The position numbers and the translations under genes are program-made. Below the pieces are notes generated by a model that searched no databases, was not told the origin of the DNA, and worked only from the letters and a program-made list of their open reading frames with translations. 64,000 bases of DNA from Capsicum annuum (Eukaryota; Streptophyta; Magnoliopsida; Solanales; Solanaceae): the NCBI RefSeq assembly GCF_002878395.1, contig NC_061121.1, positions 11,629,416 to 11,693,415 of the forward strand, in the 5' to 3' direction. Positions 21,710 through 32,682 of this stretch are shown one piece after another (the first letter of the stretch is position 1; each line of letters opens with the position of its first letter).

Positions 21710-22140
21710 AAGTTCGGCTCAGTTCTACCCCTGTCTTGGCCTTGCCCAACTTTGATGATGACTTTCACGTGGAAACTGATACTTTCGGTGTTGGTATTGG
21801 CGCTATTCTTTCACAGAAGGGACATTCGATTGCTTACTATAGTCAAAAGTTAAGCCCTCAAATGCAAAAGGCTTCCACTTACCATCGTGAGATGTATGCA
21901 ATTACTCAAGTCGTGGCAAAATGGAGGCAGTACTTGTTGGGTCAACGTTTCACCATTTTCACTGATCAGCAGTTCCTCAAAAACCTCACTAATCAGGTAA
22001 TTCAAACCCCACAGCAACAAAAGTGGCTTGGAAAGCTGGTGCGATATGATTTCACGATACGTTACCGACCGGGAAGGAAGAACAAGGCCACTGATGCCTT
22101 GTCCAGACCATCTGATGCTGGAGTGTTGTTTGCTATTTTA
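21706..22140 (+). CDS. G2 RNase H (open, N-terminal part of a 433-codon frame)
   Basis: The frame opens with VRLSSTPVLALPNFDDDFHV and VETDTFGVGIGAILSQKGHS, which includes the first RNase H aspartate. It continues with IAYYSQKLSPQMQKASTYHR, KWRQYLLGQRFTIFTDQQFL and KNKATDALSRPS. This is a complete plant gypsy RNase H with no internal stop. It continues uninterrupted into integrase. Because everything upstream is broken it cannot be made as part of Pol, so it is best read as a chance-preserved remnant. Confidence 0.85.
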
Positions 22141-23190
22141 GAACGCACTTATGAGTGGCTTGGGGAACTGTTAGAAACGAATAAATTCCATCCAAAATTC
22201 TTGTCCGTTCAACAGGGGTTGGGGAGCGAACCTGCTGCATGCGCTGACTATACTTTTCGCAAAGGGCTCCTCTTCTACAAAGGACGTCTGGTAATACCAC
22301 GAGATTCCCCCTTGAAGCAATTATTACTTTCAGAATTTCATGATTCGAATATAGGGGGCTATGCTGGATTTGCTTGTACTTTTCATCGTTTGGCCTTAAA
22401 TTTTTACTGGCCAGCAATGCTTAATGATGTTAAGGTTTATATTGCTTCGTGCCAGACTTGTCAGCATTCTAAGGACATTAATCAATTGCCAGCAGGTCTG
22501 TTACAACCATTACCGGTGCCAGAGATGGTTTTTGAAGAGATAGCTACGGATTTTATTACTTGTTTGCTGAGCTCTAAAGGGAAATCTACCATTATGACTG
22601 TGGTTGATAGACTGTCCAAGTATGGACATTTTATTCCTCTTCCAGCAACTTTTAATGCTCAAACTGTGGGTGCGGCTTTTGTTATTCATGTTATTAAGCT
22701 TCAAGGCCCACCGCGAACAATCATAACTGATCGTGACCCTCGTTTCTTGCATACTTTCTGGAAAGAGATAAATATATTACAGGGAACTGTTTTGGCCATG
22801 AGCACGGCATACCACCTGCAGACAGATGGACAATCTGAGGTGTTGAACAAATGTGTTGAGCAATACTTGCGATGCTTTGTAGCCGATAGCCCTCATGAAT
22901 GGGTATTTATGCTGCCATGGGCTGAATTTTGGTATAATATAGCACTTCATACATCAGCTGGGTTGACACCTTTCAAGCCTTATATGGGCGAGAACCTCCT
23001 AACATAGCTCGATACATTCTTGGCAGTGCTTCTGATGATCTCATTGAGCAATATATGTTGCGTCAGGATGAAGTCTTGGATCTATTGAAGCTCAATCTCT
23101 CCAAGGCACAAGATCAAATGAAAGAGTACGCTTATAAGGGTCGAATTGAGGATTATTTTGAAGAAGGTGACTGGGTCTTTGTGAAGTTGC
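22141..23190 (+). pseudogene. G2 integrase
   Basis: The zinc-binding part reads FHDSNIGGYAGFACTFHRL and then ASCQTCQHSK; the second histidine of the HHCC set (usually GGHAG) is tyrosine. The core keeps all three acidic residues: EEIATDFITCLL, IITDRDPRFL and TDGQSEVLNK. The frame stops at 23007 just after AGLTPFKPYMGE, which is shorter than the family; the remainder (LKLNLSKAQDQMKEYAYKG, then WVFVKLQAYK) follows in another frame to about 23190. Confidence 0.9.
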
Positions 23191-23525
23191 AGGCGTATAA
23201 ACAATAATTCTTACAAAGCAACCAACAACATAAACTGAGCAGGAAATAATTTGGCCCATACAAGGTGCTCAAGCGAATTAGACTGGTGGCATATAAACTC
23301 CAGCTGCCCGAGGAGGCTCGCATTCATCTGGTGTTTCATATTTCGTTGCTCAAACTCTGTAGAGGACAACCTGATCAACAAATTACTCCATTGAAGCTCC
23401 AAGATTCAACTACTCAGAACCTTGAGTACAAGGTTCTCCTTTCAAGAGGGAGTAATGTTATGAACCCAACCAGTGAACCGACATTAGACAACGAAGTAAA
23501 TGGGCTGGTTGTTCAAACTGAATAA
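23191..23525 (+). pseudogene. G2 pol C-terminus running into the 3' LTR
   Basis: The piece 23265-23525 carries RLVAYKLQLPEEARIH, VFHISLLKLCRGQPDQ and EYKVLLSRGSNV, the usual integrase C-terminal tail, and reads across the purine tract into the right LTR before stopping at 23525. A pol frame overlapping the 3' LTR is normal for some compact gypsy elements. A stop near 23206 separates it from the integrase core. Confidence 0.75.
23440..23455 (+). other. G2 polypurine tract
   Basis: TCAAGAGGGAGTAA immediately before the right LTR. Confidence 0.75.
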
Positions 23526-23834
23526 ATTGGGCCAGAGAAGCAGCAACGTAGGAGCAATAGGCAGAAACATGTCAATAGGCTTTTGAAGGATTATATATGG
23601 CAACCGGGATGAGGCACGTTTATATTATGCAGTATCAAGGATAGAAGTAGGGCATTATCGTATTATGTTGGAGATTATTCTCATGTCCTCACCTCTCTTT
23701 CTCTCTATAACCTTTCTCATCTTTACCCTCTTCTTCTAGCAGTAGTAACTATATCAGTTAGTATCGTTCATCTTTGCTTTCGTTTCATTAAAATTCACCT
23801 GTGCTACTTATTATTGAAAGTTCAGGTTACAACA
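23456..23834 (+). repeat. G2 3' LTR (complete)
   Basis: 379 bp, TGTTATGAACCCAACC to GGTTACAACA, followed by the TSD GATGG. It retains the 98 bp missing from the left LTR. Confidence 0.93.
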
Positions 23835-23839
23835 GATGG

Positions 23840-24009
23840 CCACGTTGTTGGTTGGTCTTTTGTTTTTCTGAAATGGTAAACTAAAAATATCAAGATAAAA
23901 ATAATATTAATTAACTATATATCTCTATGCTAAGAAAAGCTAACAACTTAGATTAAGGAAAGAATCAAAAGTAATTAACTAAAAAGCTAGATTAAAAGAG
24001 TACTAAAGA
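23840..24009 (+). repeat. Block R, second part (right of G2)
   Basis: GGTAAACTAAAAATATCAAG with ATAAAAATAATATTAATTAA and GAAAAGCTAACAACTTAG. It matches 24794-24890 and 51300-51400. It rejoins 18877 when G2 and one target duplication are removed in thought. Confidence 0.75.
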
Positions 24010-24017
24010 TCCAAAAT

Positions 24018-24568
24018 TAGACTTGTCAATACGGGTGGGTCAAGCCCATATGGGCTAGTCTACATGGGCTTTGAGTTTAACGGGCCAAGCTGGGTTGGCC
24101 CATCAAAATGATGGGCTAAAAAACACCAAGTCCACACCATTACTCTGTGGTCTACGGGCCTTATGGGCCAGCCCACTTTTTAAAAAATAATATTTTATAA
24201 TTTAATTTTAGAATGTTAATAAACATAAATATTACCAGAAAATATTACATCGTGTTAATACTTGTTAATCAAGTCTCCGACACCCCAAAAATACTCCTAA
24301 TAGTGAAATTAAATAACTTTTGACATGATATCCTATGAATCAAATAAAAATACCAATAAGCAATCTATATAGTTGCATGTATTTGACTTACGGGCCGGTC
24401 CATGGGCTAGCCCAACCCACATGTTCAAGCTCCATGGGCCACGGGCTAATACGGGCCGGACTAAAAAGCCTTGTTCTTAAAAGAACTGCAAAAACTGAAA
24501 CCCGACTCTATCAAATTACAGGTTGGGTCAGGTCGGCCCAATGGGCTTGACCCATATTGACGGCTTAA
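24018..24568. mobile_element. hAT MITE family A, copy 1 (551 bp)
   Basis: Bounded by the 8-bp direct repeat TCCAAAAT (24010-24017 and 24569-24576). Ends are inverted: TAGACTTGTCAATA on the left, and TTAAGCCGTCAATA read inward from the right. Subterminal GGGCC/GGCCC words are dense and an AT-rich core separates them. It aligns end to end with 57197-57735. No transposase; short frames inside are chance. Confidence 0.88.
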
Positions 24569-24576
24569 TCCAAAAT

Positions 24577-25370
24577 TCCTCCATTGATATTTTAGTATAA
24601 CGTGCAATGCTATATGTGCATTTGATTGTATGTCCTTTGTGCCCAAAGAAATATCTAGAGTGTGTGGTTCTCTTCAATGATATCATATTACCATTATGTG
24701 TAAAACGTATTGGGTTGATGGTGTAAAAGTGTGTGGAGTTCTTCCAAAGATGGCCATCTTGTTGGTAGAACTTTTTCTCTCTCTATATATATAAATGGTA
24801 AACTAAAAATATCAAGATAAAAACAATATAAATTAACTATCTCTTGGCTAAGAAAAGCTAACAACTTAGATTAAGGAAAAAATTAGAAGTAATTAACTAA
24901 AAATATATTTTTTTGTAATTGTCTTTCTTTCTGTCGAAAATGAAATAAAATTTGAATCCTAAAATGTATTTTGTTGTAAATTAAGTTATTACTATTATGA
25001 ATGTCTATAATTCTTAGGGTTAATTTCCCTCATCAATCTGGTAATTAACTCTTACACCTCCATCGTCTCAATGATTAATTCCAACTATTAGATGTTTGTT
25101 CCTTATAAATAGAGCTATTGAAGATCGAGTTTACACTCTTGAAGTTGAATAAATTTTTAAGAAAAAAGAATGTTCTCTCTGACTATTTACATATATTTTT
25201 TTTTATCTACTTTCTTCTTTCATATTGTTGCTTTTGGATTTTCTTCCGTTTATAACAGCTCTATTTTTTTTTTCTTCCTATTTTTTCAATTTTAACTAGA
25301 AAACCTTATTTAAAATGTAATAAGATTAAGAACTTCAAGATTAAAGCCTACCAGGGACACCAAACTGAAA
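24577..25370 (+). repeat. Block R, copy 2, extended form
   Basis: It aligns with 18500-18877 plus 23840-24009 at its left. From GGTAAACTAAAAATATCAAG to about 25350 it aligns with 51300-51800, which is the downstream flank of the SOT pseudogene at 52057. Shared landmarks are GCTAAGAAAAGCTAACAACT, GGTAATTAACTCT, AAAAAAGAATGTTCT and TTTATAACA. The block seems to be a duplicated spacer of the SOT cluster. No SOT coding sequence follows here. Confidence 0.65.
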
Positions 25371-26578
25371 ATTTTAGGAGGGTTAAAAATCATATGTCTA
25401 TAAATAATATATAAAAATTAGATATATAAATACTTTCTTCGTTAACTTTTACTTGTCCATTGTTTAAGAAACTAGTTTAAGATACGTCTGTTGCACGTGT
25501 ATCAAGTATTTTCGATCACGTTGTACAAGTCTATTACATCAATCAATAAAAAATATATTTGTTCCCTTTTACTTATCTCAAGATTTTGAAGTAAAATAAA
25601 TATACAGTAATTCGTTTTTTAATAATATTATAATTAGTTTCAGATTGAAGTATGAGATAAATCTCAATAGAGGTTATACTTACAAATATAAAAGGACAAT
25701 TTGTTATTCATTGTCAATAAACCCAATATAATAAAAAAGAAGATCTAAAACTCAAAAATCAAAAAGTTATGTTGGAGATTCGATAACATAAGTTACTTAC
25801 AAACATAAAAAGATATTTTTTTATTCTTGATCACTAACACCGACGTAATGGAAATAGAAATCTCAAACCTAAAAGTTAAATCAAAAGATTTGTTAGGCAC
25901 CCAATAACAAAAGCTACTTACAAACATAAAAAGATGATAATGGAGTTTCTTGCTTTTGTTTTCTTTTCTCACGTTTGTGCTTTTCTTTATTAATTGACCT
26001 TTATTTTCCTTTTTAAAGTAAAAGAATATGATTATCTAATATCCGAATAATTTTTATCTCTCGTTCTCATTGTACTCTTTCAAATCAATTAATATAATTT
26101 GCAAATATCTTGATTCTGGAGCTATAGTCTCAAGCAACTGAAGTTTCTCATGTTTCACAACTAAAATACGACAAATAACACCACAACATATGTAGGATTA
26201 TCACAAAAAAATGAGGAAGCATAACTACAATTATAAATACGACACAAACTATATTTATCCTCTCATAGTACAAAATAATAGAGAAAACAATGAAAATTGC
26301 ATACTATATTATATCCATCTCCATCAACTACAATATAATAACATTAATTTCTTAGAGTTATAATAAGGTGAAAGACTAATTACAGAAATGAGATAATAAA
26401 ATTAAAAAAACACATAACATATTCGTATTTAATTTATTTATATAGAGGACACATAAATTCTATCATTACAATCCATGGTAAATTAGAATTTGCTTTAGGG
26501 ACATGACTTACCACAATTCTAATGTTTGAATTGAAATTTCTACAATCTTAAAATTCAAGAGTCACACCAAAATTTAGG

Positions 26579-26580
<2 letters not shown>
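25371..26580. other. AT-rich non-coding stretch
   Basis: Only short chance frames. A weak repeat (ACTTACAAACATAAAAAGAT, about 25795-25815 and 25917-25935) recurs with diverged flanks. Nothing else supportable. Confidence 0.45.

Positions 26581-26617
<37 letters not shown>
26581..26617 (+). repeat. (AT)n microsatellite
   Basis: About 18 uninterrupted AT units. Confidence 0.97.
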
Positions 26618-26618
<1 letters not shown>

Positions 26619-26794
26619 CAGCCTCCCACAGAGATGGTCTTGTGGTCAACTTCTATTCTGCTTGTTGGAAGGTTTGTCCAGATCTCTTCCTAGGTCAACC
26701 CACTCAATATCCGAGAGAGGGTATGCTTTTGGCGGCCGCAGAGACGGAGGATAACGCAGCAGATGATACGTACTTGGAAATAAGCAGATCATAG
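26618..26794 (+). CDS. Unidentified open stretch of 58 codons (possible exon remnant)
   Basis: Directly after the AT microsatellite the composition jumps to near-balanced GC, and a stop-free frame runs to the TAG at 26792-26794. It has no ATG at its start; reading begins AASHRDGLVVNFYSACWKVC and ends ADDTYLEISRS. The segment contains GCGGCCGC, unusual in such AT-rich DNA. I recognise no domain. It may be an exon fragment of a lost gene or part of a repeat. The protein reading is inference. Confidence 0.25.
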
Positions 26795-27930
26795 ATAATT
26801 TTTTTCATGCCTCGACTCTCCCTCAGTTCGTTCATCTGATGAATATATATGAAAAAAGGATATTCACAAATTTCTTACAACGGAAATACTATCGGCATGC
26901 AACAACATTAGAAATAAAATTGAACATAAAAGAATTTTGATACTCAAAACTCACAAAAGTTAAAAAATAACTCTAATTTATTTCATGACCAAACACAACT
27001 CTAATTTTTAAATATTTTATTTTTTCCATAGAAATGAGCAATAGAATTTACAAATATTTCTTGACACCAACCAACAAATTCATGGGACCAGCATGTGGTT
27101 TTCAACAAGGATAGATTTTACTATCAGTTTTTTATACAAAAGTAAAGTAAGAATTCAAACAATATCTTTTTACCTGTTTACTTGTGATAACGCTACTTAT
27201 GTTGAAATCTTTTAAAACACAGGTATTTCGTTGTTGTTTTCAATAACCAAAATATTTTTGTGAATTGAAATCCTTCAAATTGTAGTTTCTTTTATTCCTC
27301 GTTCCTCTATTACTAGTAATGGTAGAAATGTCATGATTATGCATGTCTTCATATTTTGTTATGACATCCTGTGGATCGATTAAATCCCTCTCAACTTATT
27401 TTCAAACATTGCATTGAGGATATGTGCACCAATAGTAACTCCTTGGATGTTGAGGCCCCTTTAATAGGTACCTTGAATACTGAGTCCTCTTTACCATCTT
27501 CTGCCCATGTTTTTAACTGTCATCTATGAAATCGATTTCACTTCTCGTCTGCAGAACAATCTGGATCTAGCTATATTGTGCCATGCGATGAAGCTACGAT
27601 CTCAACTACCATCTTCGTTCTCTTTGCATCTGGTTCATCATGCCCCTCATCTACTTCTATCAAATTGATTTTGATTTCGTCACATTTTTTTTCACAAGAT
27701 ATTCAGATGCCATTTGGTAAGAGAAATTAAACTCAAATTTACATCTTCATAAATAAAGACCAGCCTTTGCTCATGCTAATTTGTCCGTAAGTCATCTTTC
27801 AATAAATAATCATCTCTTTCAAAATTCTACACATAAAAGTTACGTAAAATAATATATCACATGCATGTTTATATCCATATCACTTAATATAACATACATT
27901 GATTGTTGAGAATATCAATGGACTTGCCGC
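26795..27930. other. Non-coding stretch with a faint coding-like segment
   Basis: No complete gene. On the minus strand, 27657-27574 reads EVDEGHDEPDAKRTKMVVEI and then VASSHGTI before a stop at 27573-27571. Further protein-like composition continues past the stop. This could be a decayed exon; the family is not recognised. Confidence 0.25.
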
Positions 27931-28072
27931 CATATCTGACCAAAATCTAGAGAAAAAAACAACAACAATAATATACTCAATATACTCCTTAGCTTAAATG
28001 TCATATCTGACCAAAATCTAGAAAAAGAAACAACAACAATAATATACCCTATATAGTCCTTAGCTTAAAATT
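27931..28072 (+). repeat. Tandem duplication, 2 x about 71 bp
   Basis: CATATCTGACCAAAATCTAG starts at 27931 and again at 28002, each followed by a CAACAACAATAATATA run and TCCTTAGCTTAAA. Confidence 0.85.
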
Positions 28073-29119
28073 CCTTAAGGTGTAACTGATATAAGTCAAA
28101 TCACCCCAGAGACTCGAACTCAAGTCTATCGGCAAAGCTTTATGGATTATAAACTTATAAGATTTTTCAAATTGAAAACCTAATGATAGTTCCTACATCC
28201 AAACAAAACTAAGTACTATTATTATTGATAATCATTATTCTCGGTTCAATCTGAGTATACCTCAACACGATTTAAAAAAAAAGATAACTGAAGCTTAGTG
28301 AAAAAATAAAGTCAATCTCGATCTAAGAATAAAAAATTAGAGATCGTTGTAGATGAATCAAAGACTAGCAATACAGGTAAAGAAAACATTCTTCTTACCT
28401 CAAGCTCCAATGAGACCTATTCAAGGGTTTTGAAGCAGAATGCATTGCTATCATCCATAATTTTTAATCTTAGATTTTCTTCTTTAATAACTCAAAACCT
28501 AAAGAAAGAAAAGCCTCCTGCATTACGTGATTGAAAAGAAGAAGATACATAGCATGTCTTAATAGACTCTAACATGAATGATGAATTAAGAGGGTTCACT
28601 CTCTCTGCCGATCCACATGTTCTTCCAGCAGCACATGTCAGTTATTCAAATGGTCTAAACATCATATCATGCATGAAAACTATAAAAGAAATGACCCATA
28701 GCTAATCCTATTGTTATATCTAATTGATTGAGCCTGATTGAATTTCCTATGGATTCCTGGATTCCAGAATATAAGTAGAAAATCTTGTTAGACTAAAACA
28801 TAGGTGTGTACTACAATGAACTTATTAGAGAAGCCAAAAAACACTACCTGGTGAAAGATTTTAAAATTTTTCTTAAGGGGTGCCGTCTCCAAAGTTACTT
28901 TGAAAAAAATGATAAGCAATTTTACTCTTTCCTTTGCCAACAATGAAGAGTCCTCCTTTTGTCTCACCTTCCACACTAAACTTTTGATTCACCCCATATT
29001 AAATTGGTTAGACTATTCAAAAATGTTACCTCACCTGGCCTTTTCTCGCATAAAATGTGAAATAGCTCAAGGATGAGCTTGTCTTTTAGCAGATTCCGTC
29101 CTCCAAAGCTTTGTTTCTG
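28073..29119. other. Non-coding stretch with possible splice-like remnants
   Basis: On the minus strand GAGCTTGAGGTAAGAAG (about 28391-28408) looks like a splice donor, but the upstream sequence contains a stop in the only gene-like frame. The 62-codon frame at 28788-28976 (minus) has no recognisable domain. I cannot support a gene. Confidence 0.3.
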
Positions 29120-29356
29120 CTATAGTAGAAAACCTTGACAAGACAAATTATTGGTGGTAAAAACTATCCTTAGAAGTGGCTGAATCTCATGTTTCTCAGA
29201 GAGGAATTCATTGTGAAACCCAGCGAAGTGATTCAAATGCATATTTCTTATAAGCTGATCTCTTTCATAAACTATACCTGGCTCTATTGAGTTTGCTGCA
29301 ACATCAACATCCCAACCACCACCAGCATCAAGATCCCAACCAGCAGATTTCATCAT
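29120..29356 (-). CDS. Possible first exon or gene fragment, unidentified
   Basis: A minus-strand frame of 78 codons opens MMKSAGWDLDAGGGWDVDVA with repeated GWD units, then NSIEPG. At that point the DNA reads GAGCCAGGTATAG, a plausible splice donor, so only the first 27 or so codons might be exonic. If the frame is read through, it continues ERDQLIRNMHLNHFAGFHNE. No downstream exon was found and I do not recognise the family. Its acidic, tryptophan-spaced start is unlike transposon proteins here. Confidence 0.25.
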   Translation of the reverse strand: MMKSAGWDLDAGGGWDVDVAANSIEPGIVYERDQLIRNMHLNHFAGFHNEFLSEKHEIQPLLRIVFTTNNLSCQGFLL

Positions 29357-30146
29357 ATTGATTAATGGCTTAGCAAAGTTATAAAGTCAAGAGTATGCCC
29401 ACGGAGGAAACATAGAAAAGAGAGAAAATTGAGAGAGCCAAAATTGTTGACCAAGAAAATATGATATCATGGGTTTACAGACAGAATACATACCTTTTTT
29501 TATAGGAAAATTCAACCAAGACAATTTTATTTAGAAAAGGTTTTTTTACCTATTTTGTTGGACCTAATATTTTGGATGTAATCTTTTTTATTTGTTATGA
29601 AAAGTGACTAAACCTATTTTATTTGGAAAAGGTTGCCAATTTTCTTGAATGCATTGAATAATCAACCAATTGGACGTCGAAAACATAAAAAATTAACTAT
29701 AATTAATTTACTCCTAATAATTCTAACCATATTTTAGAACTCTTTAATTTTAAATATTATAAAAATAACTAATAAATAATTCAAGAAAAATAGTGAAAAG
29801 ACGACTTTGTTTAAGGTAGAGGCTTTTAATGAAGGGCAAAAAGTTCAACTCACTTTTCTAAGGGTCTTTACACTTTTAATATACTATAGATTATAGATAT
29901 AGATTATAGATTATAGATATAGATAAATTTTCACATTTACTTGCCACTTTTAACACATCATGAAAAGATAAATATTTTTTGTTGTTTTATCCTCAACATT
30001 AATTACTTATTTTCGAAATCAATTTTCAAGATCAAAGACTATACATCAATTAATATGGACATTCAATAAAATACACATATTAATCATTGTTTCGAAAGGC
30101 TTTTAAAGTACAAAATAAATAAGTAAAAATAAAGAAAAAAATAATA
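29357..30146. other. AT-rich spacer
   Basis: Contains a short tandem of TATAGATTATAGATATAGAT type at 29885-29925 and otherwise nothing supportable. It ends at the hAT target duplication. Confidence 0.5.
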
Positions 30147-30812
30147 TGCATGACTATACCTGTCAAACGAGCCGGGCTGACCTAGCCCACTTACAAAAAT
30201 CAGCCCGATTTGAATCGGCCCGATCAGCCCACAGGCTGTAGGTTACCGGGTTCCGGGCCGATTTACTTTTTTTGGTTGGGCCCGATTAACCCAGCCCGTA
30301 CCAAGCCCGGTCAGGGCCCGCCGGTTAATCGGTCCGGTTAATTTTAAATTTTTTTAATTTTAGAGATTGGGCCAAGCTAGCTGTTGGTCCAACGGCTATA
30401 TAGCCGTTTTTGGGTCCAAACGGCTAGTTTGGCCTTTTTTTATTAAAAAAGAAAAAAAAATTACATTTAAAATTATTTCTTAACCCCAAAATAATTTCTA
30501 TAAATACCCTACACTTTAAAATCATTTTCCACACAATTTTTCATTCTCTCAATTCTCATTCTCTCTCAAATTTTAATTCTCAATTCTCAAACATTCTATA
30601 TATTTAATTTCCTAAAGTGCTCACTTTAATTTTTTAATTTTCCAATTACAAAGTATGAGTGGAAGTTTCTAAAGTTTCAACCTTCGGATACTTCCAAAAT
30701 TTGATATTGTCATTCCATCTCTTACGTTTAATTTTTAATTTGTGTATTAATTGTTGAATGTTTAATTTTATTATATTTGTGTATTTTGAATTTTTTTAGT
30801 TTAAATTATATT

Positions 30813-32013
30813 ATGGATAAATTAAGAAACCTCGCCACCAAAGGTGTTGAAATTTTTTATCCCGGAAGCGGTAGTGGTAGTAAAAAGCGAATTACTAGCG
30901 GTAGAGGTACTTCAAGTAGTAGATATACCCGTATGCCTTCTAAACCACTTAGTCAACCTTTTGAGGAAGAATTAGGTGTACCTTTAGGTGTAGGTTCCCA
31001 CGATATGGATTATGTAGAAGCTCAGAAAAATTATGGTATAGAAGAAGAAAATGAAATAGATACGGTTAATTTAGATGAACATGATGAAAATATTGGTGAG
31101 ACACCCGCAGTAGGAAATGCTAGCGTTTGATCTGAATCGGTTAATCTCCCTCCCCGTCCTCCCCATGCCCTAAGAGCTCATAAAACAACTAGTATTGCAT
31201 GGCAATTTTTTGAATGTAAATCAGATACTGAGGTGCAATGCAATATTTATCAACAAATATATAAGCATAAAAGTGGAGGCAAGCAAGGAGTACGGGTACA
31301 TTAATGAGACATATAAGTGATGTTAACGAAAGAGTGTTAAAAATTGCACAAGGTGGTGAGGCTGTTAGTGGGCCCACACAAACTAGAATGAACACAACAA
31401 CCGGCCATGTAATGAAGAAATATAATAAATTGAGGGACCAAAAAGAAATAGGTAAAATGGTAGTTATGGGCTGTTTGCCTTTTAGTTTTCCTTCTTCTGA
31501 TTCCTTTATTCATTATATTCAAGGAATTTATAATCATATGTTAAATGGTATTTCTAGAAATACTTGTCGGACCGATATTCTTAGACTTCATTCACAATAT
31601 TATTTTTATTTATCAGCATTGTTAAAAAAAAAAATCAATGTAGAATGTCCCTAACTTCTGATCTTGGGTGTGCTATAAATAAAAATGATTATTTAACTAT
31701 TACTTGTCAGTGGATAGATAGTAGTTTTGTTATGCAAAAACGTATTCTTACTTTTTTATATGATGAAGATCGTAAACATACTGGAGATTTTATTGCTAAT
31801 TCGATTGCTAAAGTTGTAGAATTTTATGGTATCAAAAATAAAATCTTATGTATTGCTTTTGATAATGCTTCTAACAAGAAGACTGCTATAACAAAATTAA
31901 AATCTAAGCTATCTCTGCTGTTACCTAAAATTTTTCATATTAAGTGTGCATGTCATATATATAATTTAATTGTAAGAGATGGTTTTGAGTTTTTTGAGTT
32001 TATATTAACATGA
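30813..32013 (+). pseudogene. H1 hAT transposase (BED finger and catalytic N-terminal half)
   Basis: Start ATG 30813 (MDKLRNLATKGVEIF). The frame is serine/glycine-rich, then acidic, and hits a TGA at 31128-31130. In the same frame the BED zinc finger follows (SIAWQFFECKSD, CNIYQQIYKHKSGGKQG); its second cysteine is tyrosine. A one-base frame change near 31290 leads to MRHISDVNERV, and a run of A at 31625-31636 causes another. The last piece has TCQWIDSSFVMQKRILTF, FDNASNKKTA (catalytic region) and HIKCACHIYNLIVRDG, all hAT family blocks, and ends at 32013. The C-terminal hATC dimerisation region is missing. Confidence 0.88.
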
Positions 32014-32279
32014 ATTAGTTGGAGAAAACGATGCAAAATTTGTAGATTTTTCATTCATGTAAATTATAAATTTTGGATCATTGTGCAATAAATAAAATTC
32101 AACGTTCATTCATTCCTTAGTCCTTACTTTATAATTTTTTCCATTTAATAATTTAAATTGAACTTCTAGTTTAAATTAAAAACTTAGTTTTACTATATTA
32201 TTAATTTACTATTAAGTATTATACTATTATTAATTTATTATATTAAGTAGCATATGTTTTATTTAAAATAGTGTATATG

Positions 32280-32510
32280 TGCGTATATATTTTCTAAAAT
32301 AGTATATATTTAATATGTACATGTGTATATGTTTTATAAATTAGTATATAACTATAACTATATATATATATATATATATATATAGTATGTGTATATTTTA
32401 TTTAAAGTAGTACGTATATATTGAATGATACGTATATATGTGTATATATCTTCTATAGACGTATATATTTAACGTATACATGTGTATATGTTTTATAAAT
32501 TAGTATATAA

Positions 32511-32546
<36 letters not shown>

Positions 32547-32682
32547 ATATATATATATATATATATATATTGTACTATATATTGTAGTATATTTTATTTA
32601 AAGTAATACATATATATTGAATGGTGCGTATATATGTGTATATAGCTTCTATAGACGCATATATTTAATGTATACATGTGTA
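32280..32682 (+). repeat. AT-rich tandem repeats with (CTAT)n, left of the nested MITE
   Basis: The phrase TTTTATAAATTAGTATATAA recurs at about 32332 and 32491 here and at 33557 and 33670 beyond the MITE, each followed by AT or CTAT runs. (CTAT)n lies at 32511-32545 and (AT)n at 32356-32383 and 32546-32570. Unit length varies from about 110 to 200 bp, through microsatellite growth. Confidence 0.8.

Larger units (their letters stand above)
18878..23834 (+). mobile_element. G2: full-length but decayed Ty3/gypsy element
   Basis: Plus-strand element with LTRs at 18878-19158 and 23456-23834, target duplication GATGG (18873-18877 and 23835-23839), a primer-site-like TTGGTGCTTTCATTG right after the left LTR and a purine tract before the right one. 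Internal order is gag, protease, reverse transcriptase, RNase H, integrase (Ty3/gypsy). RNase H plus integrase is still one 433-codon frame; the rest is broken. No chromodomain is visible. It sits inside the duplicated block R. Confidence 0.93.

Noticed and set aside
28788..28976. 62-codon minus-strand frame
   Set aside because: No domain and no splice or homology support beyond proximity to the 29120-29356 frame.
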